The notes under the pieces: generated by a model
Database searches by the model: none
Told to the model about the DNA's origin: nothing
Seen by the model: only the letters and a program-made list of their open reading frames with translations
Part shown: positions 1 through 8,594 of the stretch, one piece after another
Numbering within the stretch: position 1 is the stretch's first letter
Layout: the number at the start of each line of letters is the position of its first letter
Translations under genes and position numbers: made by a program
Assembly (NCBI RefSeq): GCF_036492425.1
Contig: NZ_AP025298.1
Span: 1-64,000 of the forward strand
DNA from: Persicobacter psychrovividus
Lineage (GTDB): Bacteria; Bacteroidota; Bacteroidia; Cytophagales; Cyclobacteriaceae
Length of the DNA stretch: 64,000 nucleotides
Direction: 5' to 3'

Positions 1-474
1 TTCTGCATAAAAAAATAGTGTTTAATTGGACGCTAAATTTACAATAAAACCACCATAAATTAATTTACTTTATATAAAAATTACTTAAAATAATCTTATA
101 ATATATTATTATGTATTTGGGCTGATGCTAGTGGGTGGCAAGTGCTGAGTTCCAATAGAATGCGCCTTCTCCACTTACCCCCTTTCGTGATGCGGTTAAA
201 TATTCGATTGATTACACATGATGCTTAATCCCTCGACGTAACAGCCGATTAATAATTTGCAAGACACGATATGTTTGAAGGCCAAGTCTCGAATCACTTG
301 GAAATTAAGACTTTACTCGCGCTTATTTTTAGTAAGTATCCAAACCTTGAAGGGAACAGCTTTTTAATATTAAGCTATTGACCCTCAAGGAAATTTAGTA
401 ATTTTTATCGGCAGGAATCTAATCCTTCAAGCAGGATAAGAACCGACACCTATATGTTTCATAGCATATAAACC
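1..474. other. Non-coding left flank
   Basis: AT-rich stretch downstream of the minus-strand cas operon. I see no convincing coding frame. A short inverted repeat (TATATG / CATATA, about 452-471) lies just past the csx1 stop and could help terminate the operon, but it has no clear T-tract. Confidence 0.4.
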
Positions 475-1782
475 CTAAAAAACATTCACCACATTCTCAT
501 AGATCTGCTTTACCTGCTCTTTTATAGTATGCGCAGAACGAGAAGGATCAGAAAAACCACAGTGGTTGATGTCATTTCTTAGGCCTTTTCCGCCGACGAG
601 CTTGCTGTACTCTTTGGCAAGGTTTGGGTACTTTTGAATGAACTCCTTCATTTTATCGACTACCCCATCAAAATCAAAATCTTCGGGGATCGACCGTGGT
701 ACATCGGCTTCTCTTCCTCTATTGATTTCAAAAAAAGCACAGGATGCACATTCTCTATAATGAAAATTGGTGATATTTTCATTCCCAAAAGTGTTTTCAA
801 TAACGAGTGTTTGAATCGTTTCCATTAAGAATGTGGCCGCCTGCTGAATCATCTCATGATCTAAACACCAAGAAACTGCCGCTAAGCCATTGGTCCATGA
901 TTTATTAGTAAAGGGCTCTATTTTTTTCTCAATTTTCTGAAGCAAAGGATGTAATTGAGAAATAAAATCATGATCCCGATTAGAGGACAGACAGTTGTTC
1001 AGCCCTTCGTAGTCCATCGTTGAGATAATATCTTGACCACGACAAGTCGATAGCGCAGCAGACAACTTGTTCAATTGGTTTGCTAAGAGCTGAATTTGCT
1101 TTGCATCATCTATACTTTCTTTCTTGATCGTTTTGACTTCCTGCTTCATTAATTTCGCCAAGGATTGCGAGCTCCCAAACTTATCAAACTCATTGATTGC
1201 ACCTGTCCACTCTTGCAACTTGACAAAATCATTCAAGGAAATGATCGGTGCGTTACGGTCATGTTCTGGCATTTTCAGTACATTTTTGGCAATACCCAAC
1301 TTTTCAAAAGCACCATAATAGACCCCTTGAATTTTCACCCCTTTCAGCACCTTGGCGTAGTTCATCAAAATCATGCCCAACATAGGAATGGAGCGGAACG
1401 AATGCGTGATATCAAAAATCACCTCATCGTCTTTTTCCAAGCAAGAAAAAACCATCTCAAACAGCTCCCATACCTGCTCAGAATCAAATCCTTCAGGGGT
1501 TTCTGTGATCTCCTGGATTTGCATTTTCAAACCTCCCTCCCTCAACTTGGGAATACGCTGCGAGAACTTTTCATTATCTTCCTTTGGGTCCCAGTTCCGG
1601 GCTTTAGCTGCTTCGGTTAAAAAAATATAAGCAGTATCATTTTCTGTCCAATCAGAACAGAATAGGCGCATCATGGCCTCCTGAATATATTTTACATTGT
1701 CGATTCGTTTCCCTTCAAAAACATAATTTACAGGCACATAATCACTGGTACCCATAAAACTAATAAAGACCTTACGCCCCAT
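475..1782 (-). CDS. csx1: Csx1-like CARF-HEPN ribonuclease (TM1812 type)
   Basis: Protein of 435 residues with an N-terminal Rossmann-like CARF domain and a C-terminal HEPN domain. Visible motifs are MGRKVFISFMG at the N-terminus, DITHSFR near residue 125 (the DxTHxxR signature of Csx1/TM1812 proteins), and RNDINH near residue 405, which fits the HEPN RxxxxH active site. Known family role: binds cyclic oligoadenylate made by Cas10 and then cuts RNA without specificity in the cytoplasm. It is the last gene of the minus-strand III-D operon and overlaps csx20 by 11 bp, so it is translationally coupled to its probable off-switch. The ring size of the activator cannot be read from sequence. Confidence 0.88.
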   Translation of the reverse strand: MGRKVFISFMGTSDYVPVNYVFEGKRIDNVKYIQEAMMRLFCSDWTENDTAYIFLTEAAKARNWDPKEDNEKFSQRIPKLREGGLKMQIQEITETPEGFDSEQVWELFEMVFSCLEKDDEVIFDITHSFRSIPMLGMILMNYAKVLKGVKIQGVYYGAFEKLGIAKNVLKMPEHDRNAPIISLNDFVKLQEWTGAINEFDKFGSSQSLAKLMKQEVKTIKKESIDDAKQIQLLANQLNKLSAALSTCRGQDIISTMDYEGLNNCLSSNRDHDFISQLHPLLQKIEKKIEPFTNKSWTNGLAAVSWCLDHEMIQQAATFLMETIQTLVIENTFGNENITNFHYRECASCAFFEINRGREADVPRSIPEDFDFDGVVDKMKEFIQKYPNLAKEYSKLVGGKGLRNDINHCGFSDPSRSAHTIKEQVKQIYENVVNVF

Positions 1783-2173
1783 ACTCTCTAAAAATTTGAT
1801 GTTTAAAAATCTTGGTAGTGATCACCTCTCCGTCCATGTTTAGTTCCTTAACTGCTTTGCGGACGGTGGTGGAATAAACTGCCGTTGCTTGGTTAAAAAT
1901 AATATGATTGGCCAATAAATAACTCAGCCCAAAGTCTCCTTGATTGAGTACCACATCACTCGAACCCAATTGATGATCACTGAGCCATTGAATGAATGGC
2001 TGGGCATAAGCTTGCAGGCTTTCCAATTCCGCAGGCACGTTGCTCCATTTTTGCTGTAAATCCGAGGGCAGTGAAACGAATTCACTGACCCCCCAATTTT
2101 GTCTGGCGTCCTGTATTTGTTCATCGGTTAATTGATGAGAGAATAGCAGGAACATTCTTTTACTATTCATCAT
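1772..2173 (-). CDS. csx20: Csx20-family protein, probable ring nuclease
   Basis: Protein of 133 residues. The N-terminal LFSHQLTDEQ and the following WGVSEFVSLP match what I remember of the Csx20 family in type III loci. Csx20 has been proposed and tested as a ring nuclease that degrades cyclic oligoadenylate and so shuts off CARF effectors. Its position agrees: it lies directly upstream of csx1, overlapping it, and 1 bp after the large RAMP gene. The family call rests on motif memory and context, not on an alignment, and catalytic residues were not assigned. Confidence 0.7.
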   Translation of the reverse strand: MMNSKRMFLLFSHQLTDEQIQDARQNWGVSEFVSLPSDLQQKWSNVPAELESLQAYAQPFIQWLSDHQLGSSDVVLNQGDFGLSYLLANHIIFNQATAVYSTTVRKAVKELNMDGEVITTKIFKHQIFREYGA

Positions 2174-2174
2174 C

Positions 2175-4517
2175 TTAAGCTAAAACATCCCACTCTTCCA
2201 TCCACTGCTTCATTTTCACCTCTCCAATCCAATCGGCGATCTTTCTCCAATTATTGGATTTTGATCCTTTAGCAAAATCTTTTCCTTCTTTCTTATTGCC
2301 CTGAAGTGCCCATACCGCCTTTTTCAAAGTATCATGATACTGTTCAGGTAGGAATGGTTTATCTGCTTTTTTCTGATAACTGTTCCCCAACAATTTTTTC
2401 AGGAAGGCATCTGTCGGCTTATAGATCTGATCGAATTTTTTCGGGCTTTCCGGTAAATCCAAACTCGCACTTTTGGCCTTTTCTTCCTGCTGTTTTTTCA
2501 GCTCTTGCTGTTTTCTTTCCTCCCCTTCCTTGGTCAGTTCATCACAAAGGAAATTGATACTGGCATCGAAATCAGCACCCAACAAATCGGTGAAATCTTT
2601 TTTAAGCTGATCAAAAATACCGAAGCCTTGCTGCTCCTCTTTCTGAAGCTGTGCAAAAGCTGAGATTTGACCTTGATCCGCATAAGAAGGGCAGCTGATT
2701 TTTTTGACCTGATCATATTGGCTAAAGCGGGGTAAATGCAAGCGCTTTTCTTTTTTCTTGTAGCCTACAAAATCATTATTTCCCTTCGTATCCAACTGAG
2801 GATAAGCCAAGATTTGATCGGTCTCTTTTGAAGGTGCATGAGCCAACGTTAGTAATTCGGTTGTTGCTTCACTGATGAGCCAATTCACTTCAAAGTTCCG
2901 CATCATCGCTTCAAAATCAGCCAGGTACTCCTCTTTTGTTTTGGAAAATCCCTTTGGCAATGCTACCTCGAAAGCCGACTGACCATAGCCCAAAGGTTTG
3001 GCCATTCCGAGTCCGTGGAAGCAATTTTCCGCCCCGTGGAAAGTCAAGGCACTCAACAATGCCCCCACCTCAAATGGACGGAGATTATGTACATTAATCA
3101 CACAATCGAAGGTCGTTCCGGCTTTGAGTGGCTGAAAGGTGGTGGCTACTTTTTCATTTTCAATCACCCCATTGTTCAGCAATTTACTGCGGTGCGGATA
3201 GCGTTTAAAACCACGGATTTTTCCGTGCCCATCATGGTAGGTTTTGTAGGTTTCGCTGCCGTCCTGTTCCAGGTAGAAAGGATAGTAACTTGCCTTAGGT
3301 CCACCCAAAATCTGAGTGGTTTTGTTGCCAATGCTCAGAGTAGATTCATCGGCAAAAGCATGGCCAAACTGCACCCGCCCTTTCAGTGAACGAAGCACTT
3401 TTTTCCCCCCTGTTTCATCCAAAACTGAATAGCCAAAAAGCGACTCACTCAAATCCGGCTGCAATTCCTTTTTGTGGTCATCATAAACCAACTCCTTCAC
3501 TCGGTGATCATAAGGGATTTGGTACATGAAACTCAATCCAAAATGCTTGATGCGTTCATGCTGATCCACCGAATAGAATACAGGAATGGTTTTGCCATCC
3601 TTCAATTGCTTGTTCCAATGCTTGAAATCGACTGACTGCTGTCCCGGATCGTGATCGTAATAGGTAAAGAAAAAGTCTTTGGCAATCTGTGCTGGCACTT
3701 CGAATTCCGCCTCATTGGATTCCCAAAAGATGAACTCATATTGTTTACCTGATGCACGTTTGCCTTCAATTTCTTTTCTCGGGCTTGGTTGCCCGGTGAA
3801 AACCAATTTACCCGTTTTGGAATCCGGTGTGTTGCCATCTGTAAAAGTATAGATCATGCGCATCACGTCTTCTTTCACAAATTCAAACTGATAAGGCACA
3901 TTGGTATCTACCCCGCACCCTTTCAGCAGGTCATATTTATGCAAAGCGGACTTATGTGCCGAAGTTTTAGGGCTGTACTTATGCGGCACCTCTCCCTTGA
4001 AAATTTTTGACAGTTCAGTGATCTTGAATTTTGCATCTATCCTTTTATGCGCCACACGTCCAGGAATACCGGCAGGTTTGATGAAATAAGTTGGTTTTCC
4101 TTCCTCATTATATGCCTTGCGCATCCATCCCCCACGTACTTTATTCCATTCGTTTTTCTTCCGGAATACTTTTTCGTCCTGCAAATCACGGACGGAATAT
4201 TTGACATCATCCAAGGGCTGTAATTTTGCCCTACCCAAAGTTTGCAAGACAGTGTTTACCGCTCCCTTGATCGAACTGCCGGGGATGAAAAATTGCCCCT
4301 CATGCTGATTGAAGGGTGTTTGCTCGTCCTTGTGCGTTGCGGCATTCCGCACATAAATATCCGATTTGGCGGTGATTTTCAGCTTGATGCTACCACTTTC
4401 CCCATCGGAAAAAGGGACGTCATGACTGATTTTGTCTGCCCAATGTGGAAAGAAAACTTTCTCGTGCAAAGGCACAAAATTATATACTGATTTTACTTCT
4501 TGATGCTTCTTGTCCAT
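2175..4517 (-). CDS. Large Cas7-like RAMP subunit (TIGR03986 type)
   Basis: Protein of 780 residues, far longer than a single Cas7. An N-terminal RAMP signature FFIPGSSIKGAVN sits near residue 92. A glycine-rich segment FHGLGMAKPLGYGQS near residue 505 resembles a RAMP glycine-rich loop. The region between is an insertion or additional domain, and the C-terminal 180 residues are charged and lysine-rich (low complexity, partly coiled). It resembles the TIGR03986 RAMP family of type III loci and may match the 'Cas7 with insertion' subunit of III-Dv complexes. Expected role: backbone subunit binding crRNA and target RNA. It starts 5 bp after the upstream small gene, within one operon. Confidence 0.75.
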   Translation of the reverse strand: MDKKHQEVKSVYNFVPLHEKVFFPHWADKISHDVPFSDGESGSIKLKITAKSDIYVRNAATHKDEQTPFNQHEGQFFIPGSSIKGAVNTVLQTLGRAKLQPLDDVKYSVRDLQDEKVFRKKNEWNKVRGGWMRKAYNEEGKPTYFIKPAGIPGRVAHKRIDAKFKITELSKIFKGEVPHKYSPKTSAHKSALHKYDLLKGCGVDTNVPYQFEFVKEDVMRMIYTFTDGNTPDSKTGKLVFTGQPSPRKEIEGKRASGKQYEFIFWESNEAEFEVPAQIAKDFFFTYYDHDPGQQSVDFKHWNKQLKDGKTIPVFYSVDQHERIKHFGLSFMYQIPYDHRVKELVYDDHKKELQPDLSESLFGYSVLDETGGKKVLRSLKGRVQFGHAFADESTLSIGNKTTQILGGPKASYYPFYLEQDGSETYKTYHDGHGKIRGFKRYPHRSKLLNNGVIENEKVATTFQPLKAGTTFDCVINVHNLRPFEVGALLSALTFHGAENCFHGLGMAKPLGYGQSAFEVALPKGFSKTKEEYLADFEAMMRNFEVNWLISEATTELLTLAHAPSKETDQILAYPQLDTKGNNDFVGYKKKEKRLHLPRFSQYDQVKKISCPSYADQGQISAFAQLQKEEQQGFGIFDQLKKDFTDLLGADFDASINFLCDELTKEGEERKQQELKKQQEEKAKSASLDLPESPKKFDQIYKPTDAFLKKLLGNSYQKKADKPFLPEQYHDTLKKAVWALQGNKKEGKDFAKGSKSNNWRKIADWIGEVKMKQWMEEWDVLA

Positions 4518-4522
4518 AACGC

Positions 4523-4924
4523 TTATTTGTCAAAACCACAAAAAATTTGAGCCACCGGCTGAAGGGTTTTCATGCCTGCCATCGCTACTTTATCGACTTT
4601 GGGCATCCATAATTCCTTTACCTTGATATTGAAATGTACCCCATTTCCACCGTAAGTTCTGTCCTGCAAAACGGTGTCTTTGTCTGCTTTATTCAAATCA
4701 AAAGCGGTAACGAAATACTGCCCATTGATGTGCTTGATGCTGATGCTTTTTTGGGCCTTTTCATCAAACAAAAATCCTTCGACTACAAAAGGAAAATCAG
4801 TCAGTTGGTCGGGTGTAAAATCCCCCTCAATAATTACTGGCTTGGTTGCGTCGGCATACCATAGATAGCCTTCATAGTTCCCCTGTGGGATATTTTCGGT
4901 TGTTAATTTACTAATCATCATCAA
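4523..4924 (-). CDS. Small type III CRISPR accessory protein (TIGR04423 or Csx19-like)
   Basis: Protein of 133 residues, soluble, with no nuclease motif that I can see. It has a GYLWYADATKP segment near the start and C-terminal conserved-looking aromatic and proline positions (ELWMP). Size and place between two RAMP genes fit the small TIGR04423 family of Bacteroidota type III loci, or functionally the Csx19/Cas11 slot of III-D complexes. The ATG overlaps the stop of the double-Cas7 gene by 4 bp; three methionines are possible starts (MMMIS). Function unknown. Confidence 0.55.
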   Translation of the reverse strand: MMMISKLTTENIPQGNYEGYLWYADATKPVIIEGDFTPDQLTDFPFVVEGFLFDEKAQKSISIKHINGQYFVTAFDLNKADKDTVLQDRTYGGNGVHFNIKVKELWMPKVDKVAMAGMKTLQPVAQIFCGFDK

Positions 4925-6597
4925 TTCGCTTTAGTGGCTAAAAATACCCCATGTCCATGGTTCACTCGTCCGCCCAAAGGCAAACGGCCGGCTTTCAAAT
5001 CCTCAATCGCCAGGCGTAAAGCTTCCTTGGCATTTTCATCTTCGATCTTGGTGGTGTTCCACTGAATTTTGAGTGGGATTTCAGCCTCAGTTGCTGCAAC
5101 CATCTCATTGAATAAAGCACCATTGAAAGCCCCGCCACGGAAGCGGTCAATTTTCACGTGGTTAAACAGCTGTTCTTTCACCTGAGCAGCATCAATGAAA
5201 ACATCAGGAATAACGACTGTTCCCTTGCGTTTGTCCTTGACATCCTCGCCGGCACGTTGTCGCTCTTTTTCATCTGGGGAGAGGTCTCTGGAAAAACCAA
5301 ACAGCTCAGAAATACCCGCATTGTTTTCCTCGGTTCCTTTGCGTTCGAGCTTGCCTTTTTCGTGTGCTAACCACTTTTCAATTTGCTCCTTTTTGTATGC
5401 CAGCAACTGCTCCACTTTTTCATCTTTTGCCACCCTTCGGATCTCATTGACCTTGCTTGGGTATTCAGTAGATTTCATTCCGGAACGATTCTCCGCCACC
5501 TGTGCTTCTTTGCGGATCAGTTCAATCAGCTCATCCATGTATTGCTGTTTCTTGCGGGCAAATTCTTCCTGTAAAGCTGCCTGCAATTGTTCCTGATCAA
5601 GTTGATTGGCAAAACAACCGGCCAGTTTATTGTAGTGATAAGCCGCCCGGTGACGCAAAGCTCCCTTGATTGAAGTGCCCGGAATCAATACCGACTCTTT
5701 TTGTTCCAGGTCAATTTTACCCTGTGCATAATGGAACTTGGCTTCTTTTTTATAGATGCTATCCACCTTGAAGGGCTTGTCGTCTTCGGTTCGGATTTCA
5801 TGGCTGCTGTACATTTTCCCAAAACCAGCACCCATCGAGAAGAAATCCTTTGCTTTAAGGCTCAGGTTGATTTGCTCCCAGTTTGGATCGCTTTCGGTGG
5901 TCGGCTCGAAAGGCTTCAAAGCATCCACTTTCTGATTCAAATCCATCGGATAGTTTGCCCATGCCTGCAAGTCGTCCGCCTTGCTCAAATCATAAGAGGC
6001 CGTTTGTGCATCGATCACCTTGAACTGCCCTTTTCCCGAACGGGTATTGCCGCCGACCAAAAAGCTGTCTGCATAAAAGGCATTCAAAAGCGATTGCCAG
6101 TCGGAATTTTCCTCTGCCATTCCTTGCAAACAGATCTCAAAACGGAAACGTGCGCCTGCGGGTAAAACTTCCTCATCGAATTTACCTTTATCCACCGCTG
6201 ATCCTTTGTCGGAAATTCTTACCCGCTCACGGATAAATGACATCGACACCACCTGCTCAATCTCCTCCCGGTTTTTCATGTATTCCTGCGCCGTCTGCAT
6301 GATGCGGTTATCAACACCAATCAGTGAGGCATTGGATAAAATTACCCTTGAGCCTTCTCCTTCATCATTTCCCAATCCTTGATGACCGAATAACTGGTTG
6401 GCTTTTTCTTCTCCAGCTAATTCCGTCAGGCGGGAACGCAAAATTCCTGTCAGTGAAGTGCCTGGGATAGCGGGCATGCCGAAAGCATCACGATAAATAG
6501 GCTGATCGGAAATCCAGTCCTGTTGGCCCGTACCGATTTTGAGTGGTGAAGTGGTTTCTATGTCCAGGCGGGCGATATATTTTATTGGATAGCTCAT
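4921..6597 (-). CDS. Double Cas7 (RAMP) fusion subunit
   Basis: Protein of 558 residues with two RAMP/Cas7 modules. Module 1 begins at residue 1 and carries IGTGQQ, SDQPIYRD and IPGTSLTGILRSRL; module 2 begins near residue 245 and carries IPGTSIKGALRHRA. The C-terminus has the glycine-rich loop GGRVNHGHGVF. Csm3-like modules of this type cut target RNA at 6-nt intervals; the Asp in SDQP is a candidate catalytic residue. A two-Cas7 fusion recalls Cas7-2x of III-Dv systems. A charged helical insertion (about 330-420) separates parts of module 2. ATGA overlaps couple it to csx10 upstream and the small gene downstream. Confidence 0.82.
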   Translation of the reverse strand: MSYPIKYIARLDIETTSPLKIGTGQQDWISDQPIYRDAFGMPAIPGTSLTGILRSRLTELAGEEKANQLFGHQGLGNDEGEGSRVILSNASLIGVDNRIMQTAQEYMKNREEIEQVVSMSFIRERVRISDKGSAVDKGKFDEEVLPAGARFRFEICLQGMAEENSDWQSLLNAFYADSFLVGGNTRSGKGQFKVIDAQTASYDLSKADDLQAWANYPMDLNQKVDALKPFEPTTESDPNWEQINLSLKAKDFFSMGAGFGKMYSSHEIRTEDDKPFKVDSIYKKEAKFHYAQGKIDLEQKESVLIPGTSIKGALRHRAAYHYNKLAGCFANQLDQEQLQAALQEEFARKKQQYMDELIELIRKEAQVAENRSGMKSTEYPSKVNEIRRVAKDEKVEQLLAYKKEQIEKWLAHEKGKLERKGTEENNAGISELFGFSRDLSPDEKERQRAGEDVKDKRKGTVVIPDVFIDAAQVKEQLFNHVKIDRFRGGAFNGALFNEMVAATEAEIPLKIQWNTTKIEDENAKEALRLAIEDLKAGRLPLGGRVNHGHGVFLATKAN

Positions 6598-8030
6598 AGG
6601 TTCTCTTTTTTACAACGTTTGGCAATTTCGGAGGCAACAAACTGCAGGTATTCCATCGTTACCTGATCGCCGTGACTGTTACAGATTTGATCGGCTTTCT
6701 CTTCCAATGTTTTGCGTGATCTTCTCCATTTGTGTTCATTGACCCCATGATACAAATAGCCCCAGCCATCAGTAAACAGATAGGTTTTCAGGTCTTTGTA
6801 CTTTTTGAATTGTTTGGCTGACTTTCGGATGTGCCCCCATTGCGAGGCTCCGATCATTTTAAATTCATGATCGTTCTCTTGGATGAATTTCATCGCATCC
6901 TTTTCAGTATCATTCTGCTCTTTGGCTTGCTGTTGCTGAAGGTTCAAAAACTGCAACAAAGCATCTTTTTCATCTGGTTTGACCGTATGCTCGGTTTGCT
7001 GATCGATTGCTCCTTTTTTATTGAAGCCAGAATCTATTACCACGGCACCTGCTTCGGCAATCAAAAAGCTTGGGTTAAACAACACTCTTCCCAAACCTTC
7101 AGCCTGAAAAGCTCCCACGAAAAATGGTACTTCCACTTCCTGATCACAATCAAAAACCCAAACGGAACCCTTGCTTGTTACCTGTCTTTCGGCATCCAAA
7201 GTGTTGCGTTTGCCATTCCACAATCGGTAGCTGTGATTTCGGCTTTGGGTCTTTTCCGGATCCAATTCCAAATCAGCCGGCAAACCAAAATCCGATGCCT
7301 GTGGGTTAAAATTGGGCAAGCCGAATTCATCCAAGAAACAACAATCACTTTGGGCATACACCCAGATTTTACCGTGGATTGGTTTTACTTTTTGGGTGGT
7401 GATTTCTTTGCACTGTAAATCCTCACAGGTGATTTCAATCAGACCATATTGCGAAGCTCTGGAACGGCCAACGCGGTGGGTACCCTGCAAAGCTTCTTTG
7501 ATTTGTTGCAAATCTTCCACCTGCTCAGCAGTTACCTCAAATTGCCACTGACTGTTTTTAGGCAAGCTGAAATAGCCATACATCTGACTGTCCTTGGACT
7601 TGCGTTTGTCTTCATCATAAGCTGATTTGATACTGAAGTTCTGATCAATTTCTACCTTTCCGAAGTTATTGAAAAAGCCGGCACGTTGTTGCTTTAGCTG
7701 TCCCCCTTCCTCGGCTATGGCAAAGTCTTCATGCCCAAAAAGATAAACGGCTTCATCGCCATTTTTCACTTTTCGCTGTCGGTAGCTGAAAGGTGTTGGG
7801 GTGGTCGGCTTACTGTTCACCAATGGATAGGCATTGCCAAACTGGACTTTGGTCGAGTGAAAAAGCCTTTGAGTTTGGCTTTCGTCCTTGCCGTACAAAG
7901 CCTTGGCGGTGATGCCCAAAAATTTCACGCCCGGAATATAATCCAGGCTTTTATGGAAGCCCTCGGTGGCTGAGGTTTGACTCAGCACGATGTCGGACTT
8001 CAGTGTACATTTAAAAATATAACTGAACAT
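6594..8030 (-). CDS. csx10: Csx10, Cas5-like subunit of type III-D
   Basis: Protein of 478 residues. The N-terminal TLKSDIVLSQ plus LDYIPGVKFLG, and the glycine-rich THRVGRSRASQYG near residue 190, fit Csx10, the Cas5-like RAMP that defines subtype III-D and caps the crRNA 5' handle. The C-terminal 120 residues are charged and helical, possibly standing in for a small-subunit function. Between cas7 (3 bp gap) and the double cas7 (4 bp overlap). This gene together with the HD-less Cas10 is the main reason for calling the locus III-D. Confidence 0.78.
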   Translation of the reverse strand: MFSYIFKCTLKSDIVLSQTSATEGFHKSLDYIPGVKFLGITAKALYGKDESQTQRLFHSTKVQFGNAYPLVNSKPTTPTPFSYRQRKVKNGDEAVYLFGHEDFAIAEEGGQLKQQRAGFFNNFGKVEIDQNFSIKSAYDEDKRKSKDSQMYGYFSLPKNSQWQFEVTAEQVEDLQQIKEALQGTHRVGRSRASQYGLIEITCEDLQCKEITTQKVKPIHGKIWVYAQSDCCFLDEFGLPNFNPQASDFGLPADLELDPEKTQSRNHSYRLWNGKRNTLDAERQVTSKGSVWVFDCDQEVEVPFFVGAFQAEGLGRVLFNPSFLIAEAGAVVIDSGFNKKGAIDQQTEHTVKPDEKDALLQFLNLQQQQAKEQNDTEKDAMKFIQENDHEFKMIGASQWGHIRKSAKQFKKYKDLKTYLFTDGWGYLYHGVNEHKWRRSRKTLEEKADQICNSHGDQVTMEYLQFVASEIAKRCKKENL

Positions 8031-8033
8031 GGA

Positions 8034-8594
8034 TTATTTCATTTTGATGCGACAACGGCCCAATCCACGGTTGCGATTGAAGCCCACTAATTTTACCAAA
8101 GCAAAAGCAGTCTTGAAGATCTCCTGCGTACGCTCGAAGCTGATTTGCTCATGATGCTCGACCATGATTTTGCCTTCCAGTTCCACTGCCGTAGCCGCTT
8201 CCATGGTTCTTAAACTCTGTTCGACCGCCAATCCTTCGGCATCGATTTTTGTGCTGGCGATCTTGCGGAATAAAAAGTGTTGTTTGCCCTGAATCGCTTC
8301 ACGCATACCTGCCGGCATCTGGGCATCAGTGAAAAAGCAAATCGATGGCTGACCCTGCGCCTCTTTTTGGTTTCCGGTTCCCTGTAAAAGTTCAAATTCC
8401 TGATCGGTAACTAATCCCGTGGCATTCATCTGACGAAGTGCGGTAACGAGCAATCCCTTGATGGTTTTTCCCGGTAAAAATGGACAACCGTCAGCATCCT
8501 TGATCGTCAGCTGATCGGCTTCGGCACCTGCAGACAACCCACTGCCGGCATGCCAGTCGCTTAAAAATTGTATTTGATAGCCTATACTTTTCAT
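8034..8594 (-). CDS. cas7: Short Cas7 (Csm3-like) RAMP subunit
   Basis: Protein of 186 residues, a minimal single RAMP domain. It opens with YQIQFLSDWHAGSG, then EADQLTIKDADGCPFLPGKTIKG, the usual Csm3-type order of a glycine turn, an Asp-containing loop and an (I/L)PG-x-x-hKG loop, and closes with FNRNRGLGRCRI as the glycine-rich loop. Expected to be a crRNA-binding backbone subunit with possible target RNA cleavage through the Asp. ATGA overlap with cas10 and 3-bp spacing to csx10 place it inside the operon. Confidence 0.82.
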   Translation of the reverse strand: MKSIGYQIQFLSDWHAGSGLSAGAEADQLTIKDADGCPFLPGKTIKGLLVTALRQMNATGLVTDQEFELLQGTGNQKEAQGQPSICFFTDAQMPAGMREAIQGKQHFLFRKIASTKIDAEGLAVEQSLRTMEAATAVELEGKIMVEHHEQISFERTQEIFKTAFALVKLVGFNRNRGLGRCRIKMK